Source: Chelonoidis abingdonii
Taxonomy: Eukaryota > Chordata > Testudines > Testudinidae
Assembly: GCF_003597395.2 (NCBI RefSeq)
Contig: NC_133790.1
Span: 26,991,167-27,055,166, forward strand
Direction of reading: 5' to 3'
Length of the DNA stretch: 64,000 nt
Numbering within the stretch: the stretch's first letter is position 1; the number at the start of each line of letters is the position of its first letter. This document shows positions 33,535 through 45,279 of this stretch, one piece after another. Made by a program: the position numbers and the translations under genes. The notes beneath the pieces are model-generated. The model had not been told where the DNA came from. It saw only the letters and a list, made by a program, of their open reading frames with translations, and did not search any database.

Positions 33535-34860
33535 ATTGGGGCTTCACTAATGTCTGCAAAGCACCTGGAAGTAAAATAATGGTGAGAGGGCCAAATGCTG
33601 GGGATGCACTGCCAGGCTCTGGGGCCCATGAGAAGTGGGATTTGGGAGCTCCTTGCACCACTGCTCCTAGCACCCTCCAACTCCATCCTTCGTCCATCAG
33701 AAGCCCAGGGCCCTGGGTTACTTTGTTGCAGTCAGATGATGAGAACAAGCTTACATGGTGCGAGTGTCCCCACTGCCCGGCCTGGACCACAATCCTGTCC
33801 TGGCATGCGCTGAGCTTGGTGCAAAACCCAGTGTGGATTTTTGGGTGGGTCTTTTTTCTGACTCTTTCACAGTCCAGAGCAGGAGCATGGATAGGATGCC
33901 CCCAGGACTTTCTGGTTCTACCTGCCCTTCTGTGGAATTGTGAGACGGAGAAGCAGTGCCCTGTCTGCAGCAATGGCTACTCCAGTCGTTCACTCCTAGC
34001 AGTCCTCTAGTTTGATGGCTCCAGTGCCGCTAACTGCAGAGCTGGAAGCTGTTGTGTTTTGGGATCATTCCTGTTCAAAATACTGTTGCTTTTTAAAATA
34101 AGGTTTGTACGACAGACCCGATCCTTGAGTAGACCTTGTAGAAAGACAAGTTCTCCATGGGATTCTATTTTCTGTTGCTATTTACCTCCCATAGTCTCTC
34201 TCACATGCACACTGTGCTGCCTGTGCATGGTCCATGACACCTTCTAAAGCCAAGAAGCTCAGGGCACATAGACTCAGTCTCTCCACTACCCCCTGGCATG
34301 ATCCCTCCATTATCACCTGGCTTTGGAATTAGCAGCCACCATCATCTCTTTACTTTCCCAGAGCCTGCTGATAAATTCTGTCTCAAAACCCCAGCCCTGA
34401 ATGACTCATTATCAGGCAGCCAAGTGTGAGGAAGTAATCTTTGACCCTGCCGGGTAGAGAGTGACCCTCCACGATTAATGCTTATCAGGCCTTTAAATGG
34501 TTCTTTTTTTACAATGACAGTGGCGCCTTGTTCAACAAAAATAAATAAATATATAAGTAATGGGACCCCCCCCCCAAAAAAAAATGTGTGTGAAAGGAAA
34601 TGGAAAAGCTCAGGGCTGGATGGAGCTTCGGTAGAAGTGTTACACCTGGGTATGGTAGGCACCATGATGGTAGCAGTATGTTCGTTCTCCTTCCCATGGC
34701 TGCTGGCTGGTCGTGGCTGAATTTGCTAAGAGTGAGCGCAGACAGGAGAGGTCAGCATGGGCTGGAACTTGGTGATGAACCTGATATAAAACTATGTCTC
34801 TCTCACTCAGGGAACTGGCTTCTGCTCTTCGATCCGTTGGTGTGATTCTATTACCGCAGT
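33535..34860. other. Unassigned non-coding DNA
   Basis: Includes a C11 then A9 homopolymer junction near 34566-34584. Overlapping ORFs at 33491-34010 on both strands show no domain. Confidence 0.35.
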
Positions 34861-34864
34861 GTAA

Positions 34865-35035
34865 GGGGCAGAGTGACTAAGTGGCTAAAGTCACCAAACT
34901 GGGACTTCGGAGACCCAATTCCTAATCCTGGCTCTGCCACTGACCTGCTGAGTGACCTCGGGCAAGTCCCTCTTTGTGCCTCAGTTTCCCCCTCTGTAAA
35001 TGGAGATAAGGATACTGATTTCCCTTGGGTTTGAC
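34865..35035 (+). repeat. MIR-like SINE, well preserved
   Basis: AGTGACTAAGTGGCTAAAGT, CTGGCTCTGCCACTGACCTG, GACCTCGGGCAAGTCCCTCT, GCCTCAGTTTCCCCCTCTGT in order. Confidence 0.88.
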
Positions 35036-35473
35036 TGATGAGGAGTGTTGTCTAAGAGTAGGTGGTCATATTGACGTAGCTCCAGATTTCTTCTCGTGCT
35101 TCATATGTGCTTATGTATTTCTAGCAGGGCCTAAATTGTGCCTTAAAGGCAAAATTGTTGTGTTGTAGATCCCTACATCCCCCGATCCCAGTCCAGGGTC
35201 TGGCCCACTCTGCTTCTGTAGTGTAAGGTGCAATCAAAGACAGACCAGTTCTCCCGCAAGTCCCTGGGAAAGAGTCAAAGAGCAGCTCAGTTTCTTGCAG
35301 CACAACGAATCCTGAGATGTGCCCCCAGAAGCCCAACTGCCACGCACAGTGGAGCAGAGCGCCTGTAAGGACACAACCTGGGTCGGGTATTGTACCGGGA
35401 CTGCTCACACACACTCTAGGCTACCCCGGGGCTGATCCCCTGTGTTAACGCTGCAGTGAAGTCCTCCCCTTCT

Positions 35474-36056
35474 AGTCAAACGTTTTGGCCTGAGAGCTGC
35501 ATCAGGTTTCAGAAATTGCATGGAGAACTGGTTACGGGAGGGGATCATGGCCTGGCCCCCACCACCATCTGCCCCCCTGGGACTCCTGCCCTATGCAACC
35601 CCCCCGTTCCCTGACGGCCCCCCGGGATCCCTGCCCCTGACTGCTCCCTGCTGCCCCATCCAATCCATCTTTTCATTCCTGACAGCCCCCCCGGGACCTC
35701 TGCCCCATTCAACCCCCCGTTCCCCACTCTCTGACTGCCCCAACCCCTATCCACACTGCGGCCCCAACCACCACCCCAAACTCCCCTGCCCTCTATCCAA
35801 TCCCCTGCTCCCTGGTCCCTTACCGCGCTACCTGGAGCACCAGTGGCTGGCGGCGCTAAAGCCACATCGCCCAGCTGGAGCCAGCAATGCTGTCGCCACC
35901 GTTCAGTGCAGAGCACTGGGTCAGGTAGCTGCGCCACCCAGAGCATTGTGCCGCCGGCAGAGCAAGCTGAGGCAGCGGGGGAGGGGGAATAGTAGGAGAG
36001 GGGCTGGCGGCTAGCCTCTCGGATGTGGCCCTTGGGTCATAGTTTGCCCACCTCTG
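35474..36056. mobile_element. hAT-like non-autonomous element, C-rich
   Basis: Left part TTTTGGCCTGAGAGCTGCAT and CAGGTTTCAGAAATTGCATG. The middle has a C-rich run of repeated units (CCCCCGGGACTCCTGCCC-like). The right end GGTCATAGTTTGCCCACCTC plus TG is typical of a large turtle hAT family. The 164-codon ORF here is proline-rich noise. The left limit is approximate and no TSD is seen. Confidence 0.65.
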
Positions 36057-36059
36057 CTC

Positions 36060-37149
36060 CAGACTCTGGTGCTGCTGCACTGTGGGTGAAGTGACGAGTT
36101 TTCAGTGTGCCCGTGTTGTGCTGATGCAGCAGTTCTCTCTTCTCTCCATCAGCAGGGATTTCCCTGGCTGAGAATCCTGCCTTTAACTGTCCCAACCCCT
36201 TTGAGATGGCCCTTAGCTTCTTACAGCTCAGTCAAGCCAACTCCCCCAGAGGCGTTTCCCAGACTAACAGCAAGGATCTATCTGCACAGTGGGCTGGAGG
36301 GAAAAGAGAGAGAAGGTGACATCGGAGAGGTTCACGGGCTGAAGGCAAACCCATAAATCCTGCACCCTTATACAGGTACCTAGGCCACATGACCTAGTGG
36401 GACTCTTGAGTCTGTAATGGAGGGAAGAGAGTGGACCCGGGTTTCCCCTTTTCTAGAACCCAGCTGTCTCTCAAGAGGAGTTTAACTGGTCTTGGCCACT
36501 TTCCCTTTTCCTCAGAGTTGTTTTTATAGCCAGTGCCCTTTTAACCCTCTCCTCATCTTTATGGGGGTGATAAAAGTGTTAGAACATCCCTCCCTCTGCC
36601 ATCTCCGGCGCAGAGTAACAGGCTGTCTGTTGCAATGGTCCTTTGCCCCTGGGATCTGGGTCCTATTTCTTTCCCTCTTCTTACCAGGTGAGAGCAGTAT
36701 GATCAAGAAGGGATTAACTGAGGGAGGCTAGCCAGGGCAGGAGACTGGGAATTTGACTGACTGGGAAAGTCTCTGTGAGCTTAAAAGCAGTGTCCCAAGC
36801 CCCAGCAGCTGCCCTTTGTGAATGTGGGAGGAGGGTGTCAGTTTCTGGTTTTCAGCAGTATGTGCTCCTAGGGTTGGATGGGCCTGAATGGTGCCCATAT
36901 CTCCCAGGGCAAGTGCCCCTCTGCAGTCTGTGTGTCCTGTAGCTGGGAGCGGTGCCCTGTGTAGGCTGGATGGCATGTGCCTGAGGGTCTCAACTGATCT
37001 GAGATTTGGGGGCCAGCATCTACCTCCCTGTCTCTCTCCAATATCCTGCCTGCTGGGGAGACAACTAAAGGATCTGCTGTTTGTTGGGGGGCTGGGGAGG
37101 AACACGTAGAATGATAACCTGGGAGCGATGCACTTGGTGCATGTGCACA
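36060..37149. other. Unassigned non-coding DNA
   Basis: No gene or named repeat that I can defend. Confidence 0.35.
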
Positions 37150-37760
37150 CAAGGCAATATATGATAGATTTTTAAAAAAATAATGTAGATGGATAATATC
37201 AATGTTTGTTTTCAAGCATTTTTAAATTTTTCTCTGTTAGATTTTTGCAGTTGTGCAAATTTATGTTTTTAAGCCTCCATCCCCCTATTTTTATCAGTTT
37301 AAACTTTCTTTCTGACGGGAAATTATAGGGGATCGGCCAACAATCATTTAATGAGAGTTGATGTTGAGATTCAAAGTGTTAAAGCTTCGTAACGGCTAAA
37401 ACACACATTCTCAGCATCCCATGGGAAAACACACAAGGTAAATATCCTTAAATCAAACTCGAATATGTTTTCAAGAAGCATTTTTCTTACTCTGCCTAGT
37501 GGTAAATTTGGATGATTATCAGTGGAAATACTTTTTCATCCATTTGTTTATGCACAGTGAAATCGACATTTACCATTAAAAATCAAATCCTTCCAAGGCG
37601 TTGTATGTGCTGTCTATGCTCTTTGCCACAAGAACATATCTTCCCAGTTAACCTGCTTGCTGTTTAGTTCCCAGATGCTTTGTTCTTTCTAGAAATCTTG
37701 AAAGGGAAAGAAGAACGTGCGTCACCGTGGATACGCAGAATTAAATGGAGCGGGGCGTGA
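37150..37760. promoter_or_regulatory. Candidate conserved non-coding element (strongest of three)
   Basis: About 600 bp, AT-rich, free of all repeat words found elsewhere in the window, and without ORFs. Site-like words include CAATCATTTAATGAG (homeodomain type), GATGATTATCAGTGG (GATA on the reverse strand) and TTCAAAGTGTTAAAG. In human the interval between RBM19 and TBX5 holds distal regulatory DNA, so an enhancer is plausible. Conservation was not tested. Confidence 0.3.
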
Positions 37761-37764
37761 TCAG

Positions 37765-38955
37765 ATGGATGCCAGTCTGTGGAAGCATGAAATACCACAG
37801 ATAGTCTTATGCCCTGTGTGCCCCCTGCTTGGCATACTCCCAGTGTTCGATGTTATCGTCGTCTTTTCTGGGTGACTCGGCTTCCCTCTGGCTGGCGTCC
37901 AAGGACACAGGGGTCAGTGTCTTCAAACAGCCACCTCGCCCTCCTCTCAAAATGTTTGTTCTTCCGCCTGATTGGCTGCTGGGCCTCTGACTCTAACAGC
38001 AGTGCCTTGAAATAAGTCCCTGATGGGACACAAATGGGGGCCTTTCTTAACAACCACCCCCCCCGGGTTTGGAAGACTCAGATGCACAGCCCCCCGGTTG
38101 TGGAGGTTTGGGGACAGAGGACCGATCGCAGGCTGCGGGGGCAGCACAGGCAGGGTGGAGTGGAGGCCCATGGACTGGTATAAGAAGGGGTGCTGCACAT
38201 CAGCACTGGCAGAGCTGTGGTGGGGAGAATCCACAGCTGGAATACCAGGGCAGGACTGAAGGGCATCGGCACAGCTGTGTGTGAGGAGCCTTGGACTGGG
38301 TAACGGGGTCCTGTAGCTTAGGCAGAAGCCCAATGCTTGACACTTGCTGAACAGACATGACTAAAGCCCCCAATCCCCCAGTGCAAGGAGCACAGCTGCT
38401 CTGGCTGGGCAGATAGAAGGGACTAGGCAGTTTGTGTATTTCTTCTATCTGTAAGTGCACTGATTGTGAAACAGTGCAGGGGCATCTCTCCTGTCCCTCT
38501 CTCTCACCCCCACCTTGTGGGCAGAGATTCCTCCCCTGGAGCCTTGATTGGCCGCAGACTGGGCTGCTTGGGTGGGTTAGTAATCCCACCCTCGTGTATT
38601 AAAACGGATGAGGTTTTGCCAAGTTCTGGCTGTCACCAAGTTCCCACCTTTGATCATAAGGCGGCATTCCTGTCTCCCACATGTTAGGCTGATCAAAGGC
38701 AGCTGCTGCGTGGACCCTCCCCAAGTCCCTTTACACACACAGCACCCAGAGAAGGAAGCTGAGCGTAGAAGTGTGTTGGGAAGAGGGACTTGGGAGCACT
38801 GTTGGGTGGCTTCCCTTCTCCTGACCCACCTCACACACACAAATGGAGGGTCCCAACCACAGCCACAAGGGTGGCCAGTTCTGGTATCTTCAGTGAACGT
38901 AGCGCTAGTGAAAGAGGCTGGCTTTGCACCCTTAGGAACTGAGGGCTAGGGAATG
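37765..38955. other. Unassigned non-coding DNA
   Basis: C10 run near 38057-38066. No gene supported among the overlapping ORFs. Confidence 0.35.
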
Positions 38956-38959
38956 GCAG

Positions 38960-39115
38960 CAGGGTGGTCCAGGAGCTCGTGTGCTAGCCTGCAGTTTAGG
39001 GGACATAGGTTCAATTCCCTGCTGTCAGACTGCAGGTGGGAGCTTGGGCAAATCAATTAGCCTCTCTCTGCCTCACTTACCCTTCTGTAAAATGGGGTTC
39101 CCAGCTCTGCCTCAC
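38960..39115 (+). repeat. MIR-like SINE
   Basis: CTAGCCTGCAGTTTAGGGGA, GAGCTTGGGCAAATCAATTA, CTTCTGTAAAATGGGGTTCC. Confidence 0.75.
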
Positions 39116-39136
39116 TGTCTGGAGTATCAGTATGTT

Positions 39137-39215
39137 GAAACAGCAGAGAATCCTGTGGCACCTTATAGAGTAACAGACGTTTTGGAGCGTGAGCTTTCGT
39201 GGGTGAAAATTGTGA
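39137..39215. repeat. Dispersed reptile repeat, same group as 5600-5780
   Basis: AACAGCAGAGAATCCTGTGG, CACCTTATAGAGTAACAGAC, GAGCTTTCGTGGGTGAA. Truncated. Confidence 0.7.
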
Positions 39216-39514
39216 AGTGCTTGGGTCCTATGAATGTAAGTACCATAGACAGGTGCTGGGCAAACCTCCCACATCCACCAATGCACCTCCCATCTGCCTT
39301 AGAGGAACCACCTAGAAGGAGAGGTTAGTTATATCCATGTTGTACCATCCTGCTCCGATGTCTGAGCAGCCAATCTTCACATTTCTGGTGACCCTGGTGA
39401 ATGCCCGTTGTGGTGGTAACATTAGATAGGTAGACAGATCTGGCCACCAGCAGGTGAAGTGAGACTCATTTCCCAGAGGCTGCTGAACATTCATCAGATA
39501 ATAATGATTTCTGG

Positions 39515-39817
39515 CAGGGGTGGCTCTATGTATTTTGCCGCCCCAAGCACGGCAGCCAGGCAGTTTTCGGCAATGTGCCTGCGGAAGGTCCACTGGTAAC
39601 GCAGATTTGGCAGCTTGCCTGGGGGAGGTCTGCCAGTCCCTTGCCTTCAACGTACCAACTGCCCAATTGCCACCGAAACCGTGGGACCGCTGGCCCTCCT
39701 GCAGGCATGCCACCGAAGGGAGCCTGACTGCCACCCTCCCGGTGACCGGCAGGCCACCCCCCGCGGCTTGTCACCCCAGGCACGCACTCGGTGCGCTGGT
39801 GCCTGGAGCCACCTCTG
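39515..39817. mobile_element. hAT-type MITE, family A, copy 3 (303 bp)
   Basis: Ends CAGGGGTGGCTC and GAGCCACCTCTG are near-exact inverted copies. ATTTCTGG flanks both sides (39507-39514 and 39818-39825), a perfect 8-bp TSD. Interior resembles copies 1 and 2 but carries about 35-40 extra bases. No transposase. Confidence 0.93.
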
Positions 39818-40084
39818 ATTTCTGGATCCTTAGGAACATCCAAATTGCTAGAGTGGATCAGAGCACCTAGACCTCGCTGGCAAGGCGAGCTGCGTCAGAG
39901 AAAGGCGCAAGAGCCTCCCCACACCCGCAGCAGACAGTGATGGATTAACCTGCCTCCAGGGAAAGTTTCCTCTCAACCTGTTAGTTGCAGTGCGGGTTAT
40001 GCCCATCATAATGATTAGTATTAGTAGCAGTGCAGAGGCACAGCTGGGTTTGTGTCCTTTCCAAAACACTTGTTCGTTTTTTTA

Positions 40085-40235
40085 CCCTGTACCACACTAA
40101 CTCTGGCATTTTTCTTATTATCCATATCAATTGTCCATCCCCTTTCTGAATAGCTTTAAGCTTTTGTTCTCAGACATAACTTGTGGCAATGAGTTCCACA
40201 GGCTAATTCAAATACGTGACCTAGTTGGGAGTGGG
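40085..40235 (-). mobile_element. CR1 LINE fragment
   Basis: GTGGCAATGAGTTCCACAGG followed by CTAATTCAAATACGTG, as in the fragment at 7000-7195. Confidence 0.6.
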
Positions 40236-40299
40236 ATGGGGGGAAGCTCCACATCCCAACCCACCTGTTTGCTATTGTTATTGATTATGGGTTTATCAC

Positions 40300-40440
40300 A
40301 TTATTATGATAGCTCCCCATGGCTCCAGTTCGGAAGGGGACCCCGATTATACCAGACACTCTACAAACAGGCAGAAAGAGAATCTTGGCCCTAAAAGGTT
40401 TACATTTGGAAGGCACACAATCCAGCACAGGGCAGGGGAT
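40300..40440 (-). repeat. SINE tail, reverse orientation
   Basis: ACACTCTACAAACAGGCAGA and GGCCCTAAAAGGTTTACATT. Confidence 0.55.
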
Positions 40441-40444
40441 GGGG

Positions 40445-41580
40445 ATCTGACACACAAGCATTTCTATTTGCTGCCCTTTCCCTGAATACTCTTCCAGAGA
40501 GGAGTGTGTTTGTATCAAACAGGAACAAAGTCGCATTCTTCCATTCCTGCCCTCTGTAACCCTGCAGCAGTCCAACCTCACAGCCACCAGCACAGCAGAG
40601 GTATTCTGTGGGGCTGGGTAAACACCTGATCGCTGGCACAAGTATTATCTGCTTCTTGATCAGAATGGGACAAGCGGCAGCACAGGAGGTTGGGCCGAGT
40701 CCCAGCAGCCCAAGAGATACACAGTACAGGGGATCCCCTCTTGCCCACCTTTGTTTTCGGTGCTTCTGTGCATGGACCAAAGAACGGATGTTCATCAGGG
40801 AGCCCTGCTCAAGAAACAAGAGAGGTGATGGAGGCCCTTCAAGAAGACTCCTGGTTCTACTTCTCTGTTCAGATCCTTGTGCTGGAGGACTCCTCTGCAG
40901 GAGGGGCAGGGAGAGGGCAGGCCTATAAATCACTGCATTTCAAAGGCTCCCCTGTCATTCAATGGGGCCTTTAGTTTTCTTTCCCCACTCCAATGTAACT
41001 GCTGGTTGTTTATGAATCGCAGCAGCCGCCCGGTGGGAATGACGTTGATCAGTGTCAGCTGTGGGTGCCCCTTCAGGAAGCCGGCTCAGAGAAGCGTTGC
41101 CAACCCTTCACTCCCGTTGCTGCTCACATACAATGCGGGCTTCCTGGCCTTCTCTGCTACGCAGCAGCCAGTTCACATTCAGCCTGCCACCGAACATAGC
41201 GAAGGAAAGGAAACAGCAACGTTTACCAACTCTCTTCCACAGAGTAATACCGACTACTAACGCTTCACAGGGCAAGAGTGTCTTCCAGCTGGGTAAATAT
41301 TACTGGGTCAAATCCATCCCTGACTTCAATGGCGTTACACCAAGGATGAATTTAGCCCATTGTCTTCATTTAGCAGAGGGAAACAAGCCCAGGGAGAAGG
41401 TAAGGGTCTGAGCTTCACCAGCATCCCCCACTGAAGTCACTGGGAATGTTTTGTACCTCTAACGAATCAGAGCTGCGAAGGGTCAGGCTTTCGAAAAAGC
41501 TCACGTCCCATTTAGGCACCAGAGTAACGGGCAGTTTTTCAACAGCACTTGGGAGATTGAGTTCTGAGCCATCAGAAATC
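40445..41580. other. Unassigned non-coding DNA
   Basis: A short palindromic-repeat fragment lies at 41303-41365 (GACTTCAATGGCGTTACACC). The 177-codon minus-strand ORF at 40400-40933 has no recognisable domain and is opposed by several plus-strand ORFs; not called. Confidence 0.35.
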
Positions 41581-41584
41581 TGCG

Positions 41585-41960
41585 CTAAGGGCACCTCTAC
41601 TCGGCATACATCTTTCAGCAGCATAGAGATCACGTACCCATGTGGCCCCGCAGCAGGGGTATAAATAGCAGTGTAGACTTGAGGCACGGCTTAGGGGAAT
41701 AAAGGCATGCCTGGAGGATGTGGGTGTCTACTACATGACCTTACTCTCCCAAGCAGTGCCTCTCTATCCGCTGCATCCCCACGTAGAGTCTTTGCCTACC
41801 ATGGGGAAAGGCTCTGGCAGGGGAAGGCAGTGGAAAAAGGCTGAACTGTTCCCTGCTACCAGGGCCTTTCACTGCCGTGTGTAGTTATGCCCCACGGTGC
41901 GCATGCAGCTCATTTTGCACTGTGGCATGTAGCTACATGTACACTACGTGCCGCCACCAT
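41585..41960. repeat. Dispersed DNA repeat of the GTCTACACTG group
   Basis: Contains ATAAATAGCAGTGTAGACTT, GGAATAAAGGCATGCCTGGA and a right part GTAGCTACATGTACACTACG. I recognise these words from a common turtle repeat. Boundaries approximate. Confidence 0.55.
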
Positions 41961-41964
41961 TGGC

Positions 41965-42485
41965 GCATAGGGTAGATGAAAACTAATTGGTTCTCAAACA
42001 ACTAGACAACACAGCCTCCCAGCATGGGCTTGTTAATGAGAGCAGGGCCCGAAAGCAAGCGGTATTTGATTTTTGAACTGTAACTTGAAGTTTAGAAGTA
42101 CTGTTTGAGAGGAAATGACAGCACAGCAGAGACCCTTCTGCTGCCACCACGCGCAGGTGAGGAGAGTCAGGTGGGTGTTCTGTGTCTGGGATATTTGGCT
42201 GGGCTTTCATCTCCTAAGCCCTGGCACGCTACCACAAGAGCACTTGCTTCCTTGTGTGCCTCCATCTTTGTTCTACGTGCTGTCTGTAGTCTTATTTTGT
42301 AAGTGGAGCTGTTTGGAAAATGGGAGTTGAGGTTTCCATGCAAAATTTCAATTTTGGGGAGAAAAATTCAAGCTCCAAGAACTTTAGTCAAACCCCAAGA
42401 TTTCAATTTGGCAGTGCTGCTGGGATGCCTCGCAGGAGCTGAACTCTGGGTTCCTCATGCTCACATTCTCCAGTGCAGGCCAGTC
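41965..42485. other. Unassigned non-coding DNA
   Basis: Nothing recognised. Confidence 0.35.
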
Positions 42486-42487
42486 TC

Positions 42488-42655
42488 ACTGGTCATACTC
42501 CATCTCCCATGATGCACCATGGTCCTAGCTCTTGGAGAAGGGAGGCAGTGCATCATGGGAGGCCATGGAGCATACTGGGAGGTGTAGTCTGGTCCGAGAG
42601 ACCAGCACATTGATGCAACAGGTACATGAGGCCACCGAGCTGCAATTACCATGAG
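42488..42655. repeat. Palindromic dispersed element
   Basis: ACTCCATCTCCCATGATGCA is mirrored by GTGCATCATGGGAGGCCATG and GGGAGGTGTAGT. Inverted arms without an ORF; likely a small DNA transposon. Confidence 0.65.
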
Positions 42656-42659
42656 GCAC

Positions 42660-42815
42660 TATGGCATCATTTCCAGACTGAAATATTTTGGTTTTCAGGT
42701 GTTCAGTTTTTCACTGAAAAAATTGAAATTTTAGCCAAAAACAAATCACTTTATCAAAATCCAACTTTCCACCAATAAACAGTTTTGTCAAAAAAATTTC
42801 TACCAGCCTTAACTA
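42660..42815. repeat. AT-rich TTTCA/TGAAA dispersed repeat
   Basis: GACTGAAATATTTTGGTTTT, TCAGTTTTTCACTGAAAAAA. Confidence 0.45.
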
Positions 42816-42912
42816 TAGGTTTTTGTAGGCAAGGACAACCTCATGTAATGTGCAGAGTGCCTAGCGCAGTAGGGGTTTGCCTTCTAGTTATTACTGTAAT
42901 AATATGAATAGT
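42816..42912 (+). repeat. SINE tail
   Basis: GTAGGCAAGGACAACCTCAT, GAGTGCCTAGCGCAGTAGGG, ending in an ATAATATGAAT run. Confidence 0.65.
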
Positions 42913-42914
42913 TT

Positions 42915-45110
42915 AACGATGTTCAACAGCAGCAGAATTTAGACCAGCCACCACCTCCTGGCTTTGACCATGGCTGTATAACACAATTGTAAAAACTGTT
43001 GGGGGGAAATTAAGGGGATAGATGCGTGTGTAAGACGCTTAGTGTGTGCAATCATGTCTCCCTCTAGTGGTTCAGCTAGTAACTGTAACAGCCTGCTACT
43101 TAGTCAGACCTGATGGAGTTATTCCTTTAGTTTCGGTGTTAAGGACCTGTGCTTTTGGTGCTGAATGCCCCAGCTTTGATCCTTTCGGGGTGTTTGTGTT
43201 GAGGTGGCCGGGGTTTGTTAAACATGCAGACCTTGTGCATGGCTTCACCGATGGAGAAAGTGGAGGGTGTTCTCTGAAGTGCTGGAATTCCATTGGCATG
43301 TCATCATGTTGGAGGGGATATAATGTGGCACTGGGAGGGCAACTCCCCCCCCCACACACACACACATGCATGCACACTTTGTGTGCCTAGCATATTAACC
43401 AATGCTGAATCAATGAACCACCTTCCAAAGTAGCTGATTGTCAGGTGCATCTGTGTGAGCAGAGGCTGTCGCTCGCTGCCAGAAAACAGAGGCCCAGACA
43501 AGAGGCCAACCTGCTGGGGAAAGGCAGAGGAGGAACTAGAATGTAGATCCCCGGGCTCACTCTGGCATGGACTCTGGAATATACTCAGCCCCTCGCCTTT
43601 GTAGAGAGGAGATTGTCACTGCCACTGTAGTAGTTCTTGCCTGTGAACAGACACTAACACTGGGGACATGAATTAACCACAATGAGAGGGCATCAGGTAC
43701 AGAGTCCACACAGCCATTAGCCCCTAGAAATACAGGGCTCTCCTCAGTGAGCCAGGAAGGAGCTTCATTAACTCATACACAAAGGGGAAGTGCTGTCCAC
43801 TCCAGCCGGCCTGACACAGGGCGATGATGCATGTGCGAATGCAAGTGAATTCATTAAAACTTCATCCTGTCTGGAAGAAACTGGCTCCGGTCACTTGGGG
43901 AGGGAAATTGACTTGTTCTTGGTCTGCTCCCAACACCTTGTTAAATGGTCTCCTGGTTGTGGGAGTCAAAAAGACCATAGAAGAGTCTTTCCACAGATGT
44001 CAATGGGCTTTGAATCAGGCCATAACTTCCCTATACATCCCTACCTAGTTGTACATAGGAGCTGCAGTATCTGTCTGTCTTATTAAAGGATCAACCTTTC
44101 TTTCGCCCTGATTCCTGCAGGCTAAACTTCAAGGACCAAATCAAAAAGCATACGTCCTTTTTCCTCCAGGTGTGTTAACCACCTGGGGGAGAATCGCAGA
44201 CCCACCATCCCCCTGCTGCAAAATGGCCCCAAGACTCTCAGGCTCCCATTCCGAAGGTGGTTTTGAAAGTTCAGCCGCTCGGCTGCAGGCAGCCCATAAT
44301 ACTATTTAACAGCAAGGTGACCCCTGCTCTTTTGCGCTGTGCCATTCCCTGTCCAACTCCTCCGATGAGCAGGCCGCCTAATGCTTTGTGACAGTTTGAG
44401 TTGAACATACAGAAGGACCATCTTGTTAATAGCCCTCTTTTCCCCTCTCTTGTTTGAAGTGCAATTTGGTGTCACCATTCACCCTCCCTCCCAAACCCCC
44501 TGCTTCTTGATGGCCGTGACAGAGAGAGATCCAGGGAATCAAGAAGGCAGGCAAGTAACAGCCAGAGCTGTGGCTACACAGTCCATTAGAGGCCCTGGTT
44601 GTGCTGATCTGAGGGCCACCATCACAGGGATGATGGGGGGAAGCGGGAGAGCAAAGACGCAGCTGCTTGTGCGCTTTCTGGGAATCCCAAGGGTCCTCAG
44701 TGGAGCCTATTTAAAGTTCTGTAAGGTAACAGACCTGCTGAAAGACACATGTCTCTGCAGTAAATGCCTGCTTCAAAAAACAGTCTGTTTAACCCCTTCC
44801 TGGATGCTAGGTTTGATCCCTAGAGCAGAGTTCATTCCACTTCCATTCGCGTGCTGGTGGGTGTCTGGCCTACCCATGGTGCACCTGGGACACTTCCAGG
44901 TGTCCTGAGCATGTCCCTGCAACAAGGAAAAGGTTAAAGAACAACCTTTCTGGGTGACAGAGGGCACAGACTTTCACGTGCTTGGTATCCACGCCTGGAG
45001 CCTGATTTCTCAAAAGGGCTCAGCTCCTTGCTTCTCTTGAAAATCTACTCATTTATTTAGAGAGCTGAGCCGTTTCGAAAATCTGGCCCCCTGAGGACAT
45101 CTGTCGGGTG
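42915..45110. other. Unassigned non-coding DNA
   Basis: Includes a C then (CA)n run at about 43339-43366. No gene supported; the 161-codon ORF at 44423-44908 lacks a recognisable domain. Confidence 0.35.
43339..43368. repeat. (C)n(CA)n microsatellite
   Basis: Run of C followed by about eight CA units. Confidence 0.9.
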
Positions 45111-45114
45111 ATCC

Positions 45115-45275
45115 TTCAGAGAGGTGAGTTTTCATCCCAGCTCTGCCATGGGCCTAGTGTAGGCTCTCAAGCAAGTCACTGCCCCTTGCAGTGCCTCAGT
45201 TTCCTCAGCTGTAAAAGGGGGATCGTGATCCTCACTCCGCCATTGCCAAGCATTCTGGGAAGCAAAGAGCTTGTC
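45115..45275 (+). repeat. MIR-like SINE
   Basis: CCCAGCTCTGCCATGGGCC, GTGCCTCAGTTTCCTCAGCT, GTAAAAGGGGGATCGTGATC. Confidence 0.8.
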
Positions 45276-45279
45276 AGGG

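Noticed and set aside
33491..34010. Opposing ORFs of 160 and 168 codons
   Set aside because: No recognisable domain in either strand and no splice or promoter context; the two exclude each other as evidence.
35520..36014. 164-codon proline-rich ORF
   Set aside because: Lies inside a C-rich hAT-like element; the proline content reflects the C-runs.
40400..40933. 177-codon minus-strand ORF, the longest outside GC-rich repeats
   Set aside because: No motif recognised, overlapped by two plus-strand ORFs, and no sign of exon structure. A homology search would be decisive; a hit to a known protein would overturn this.
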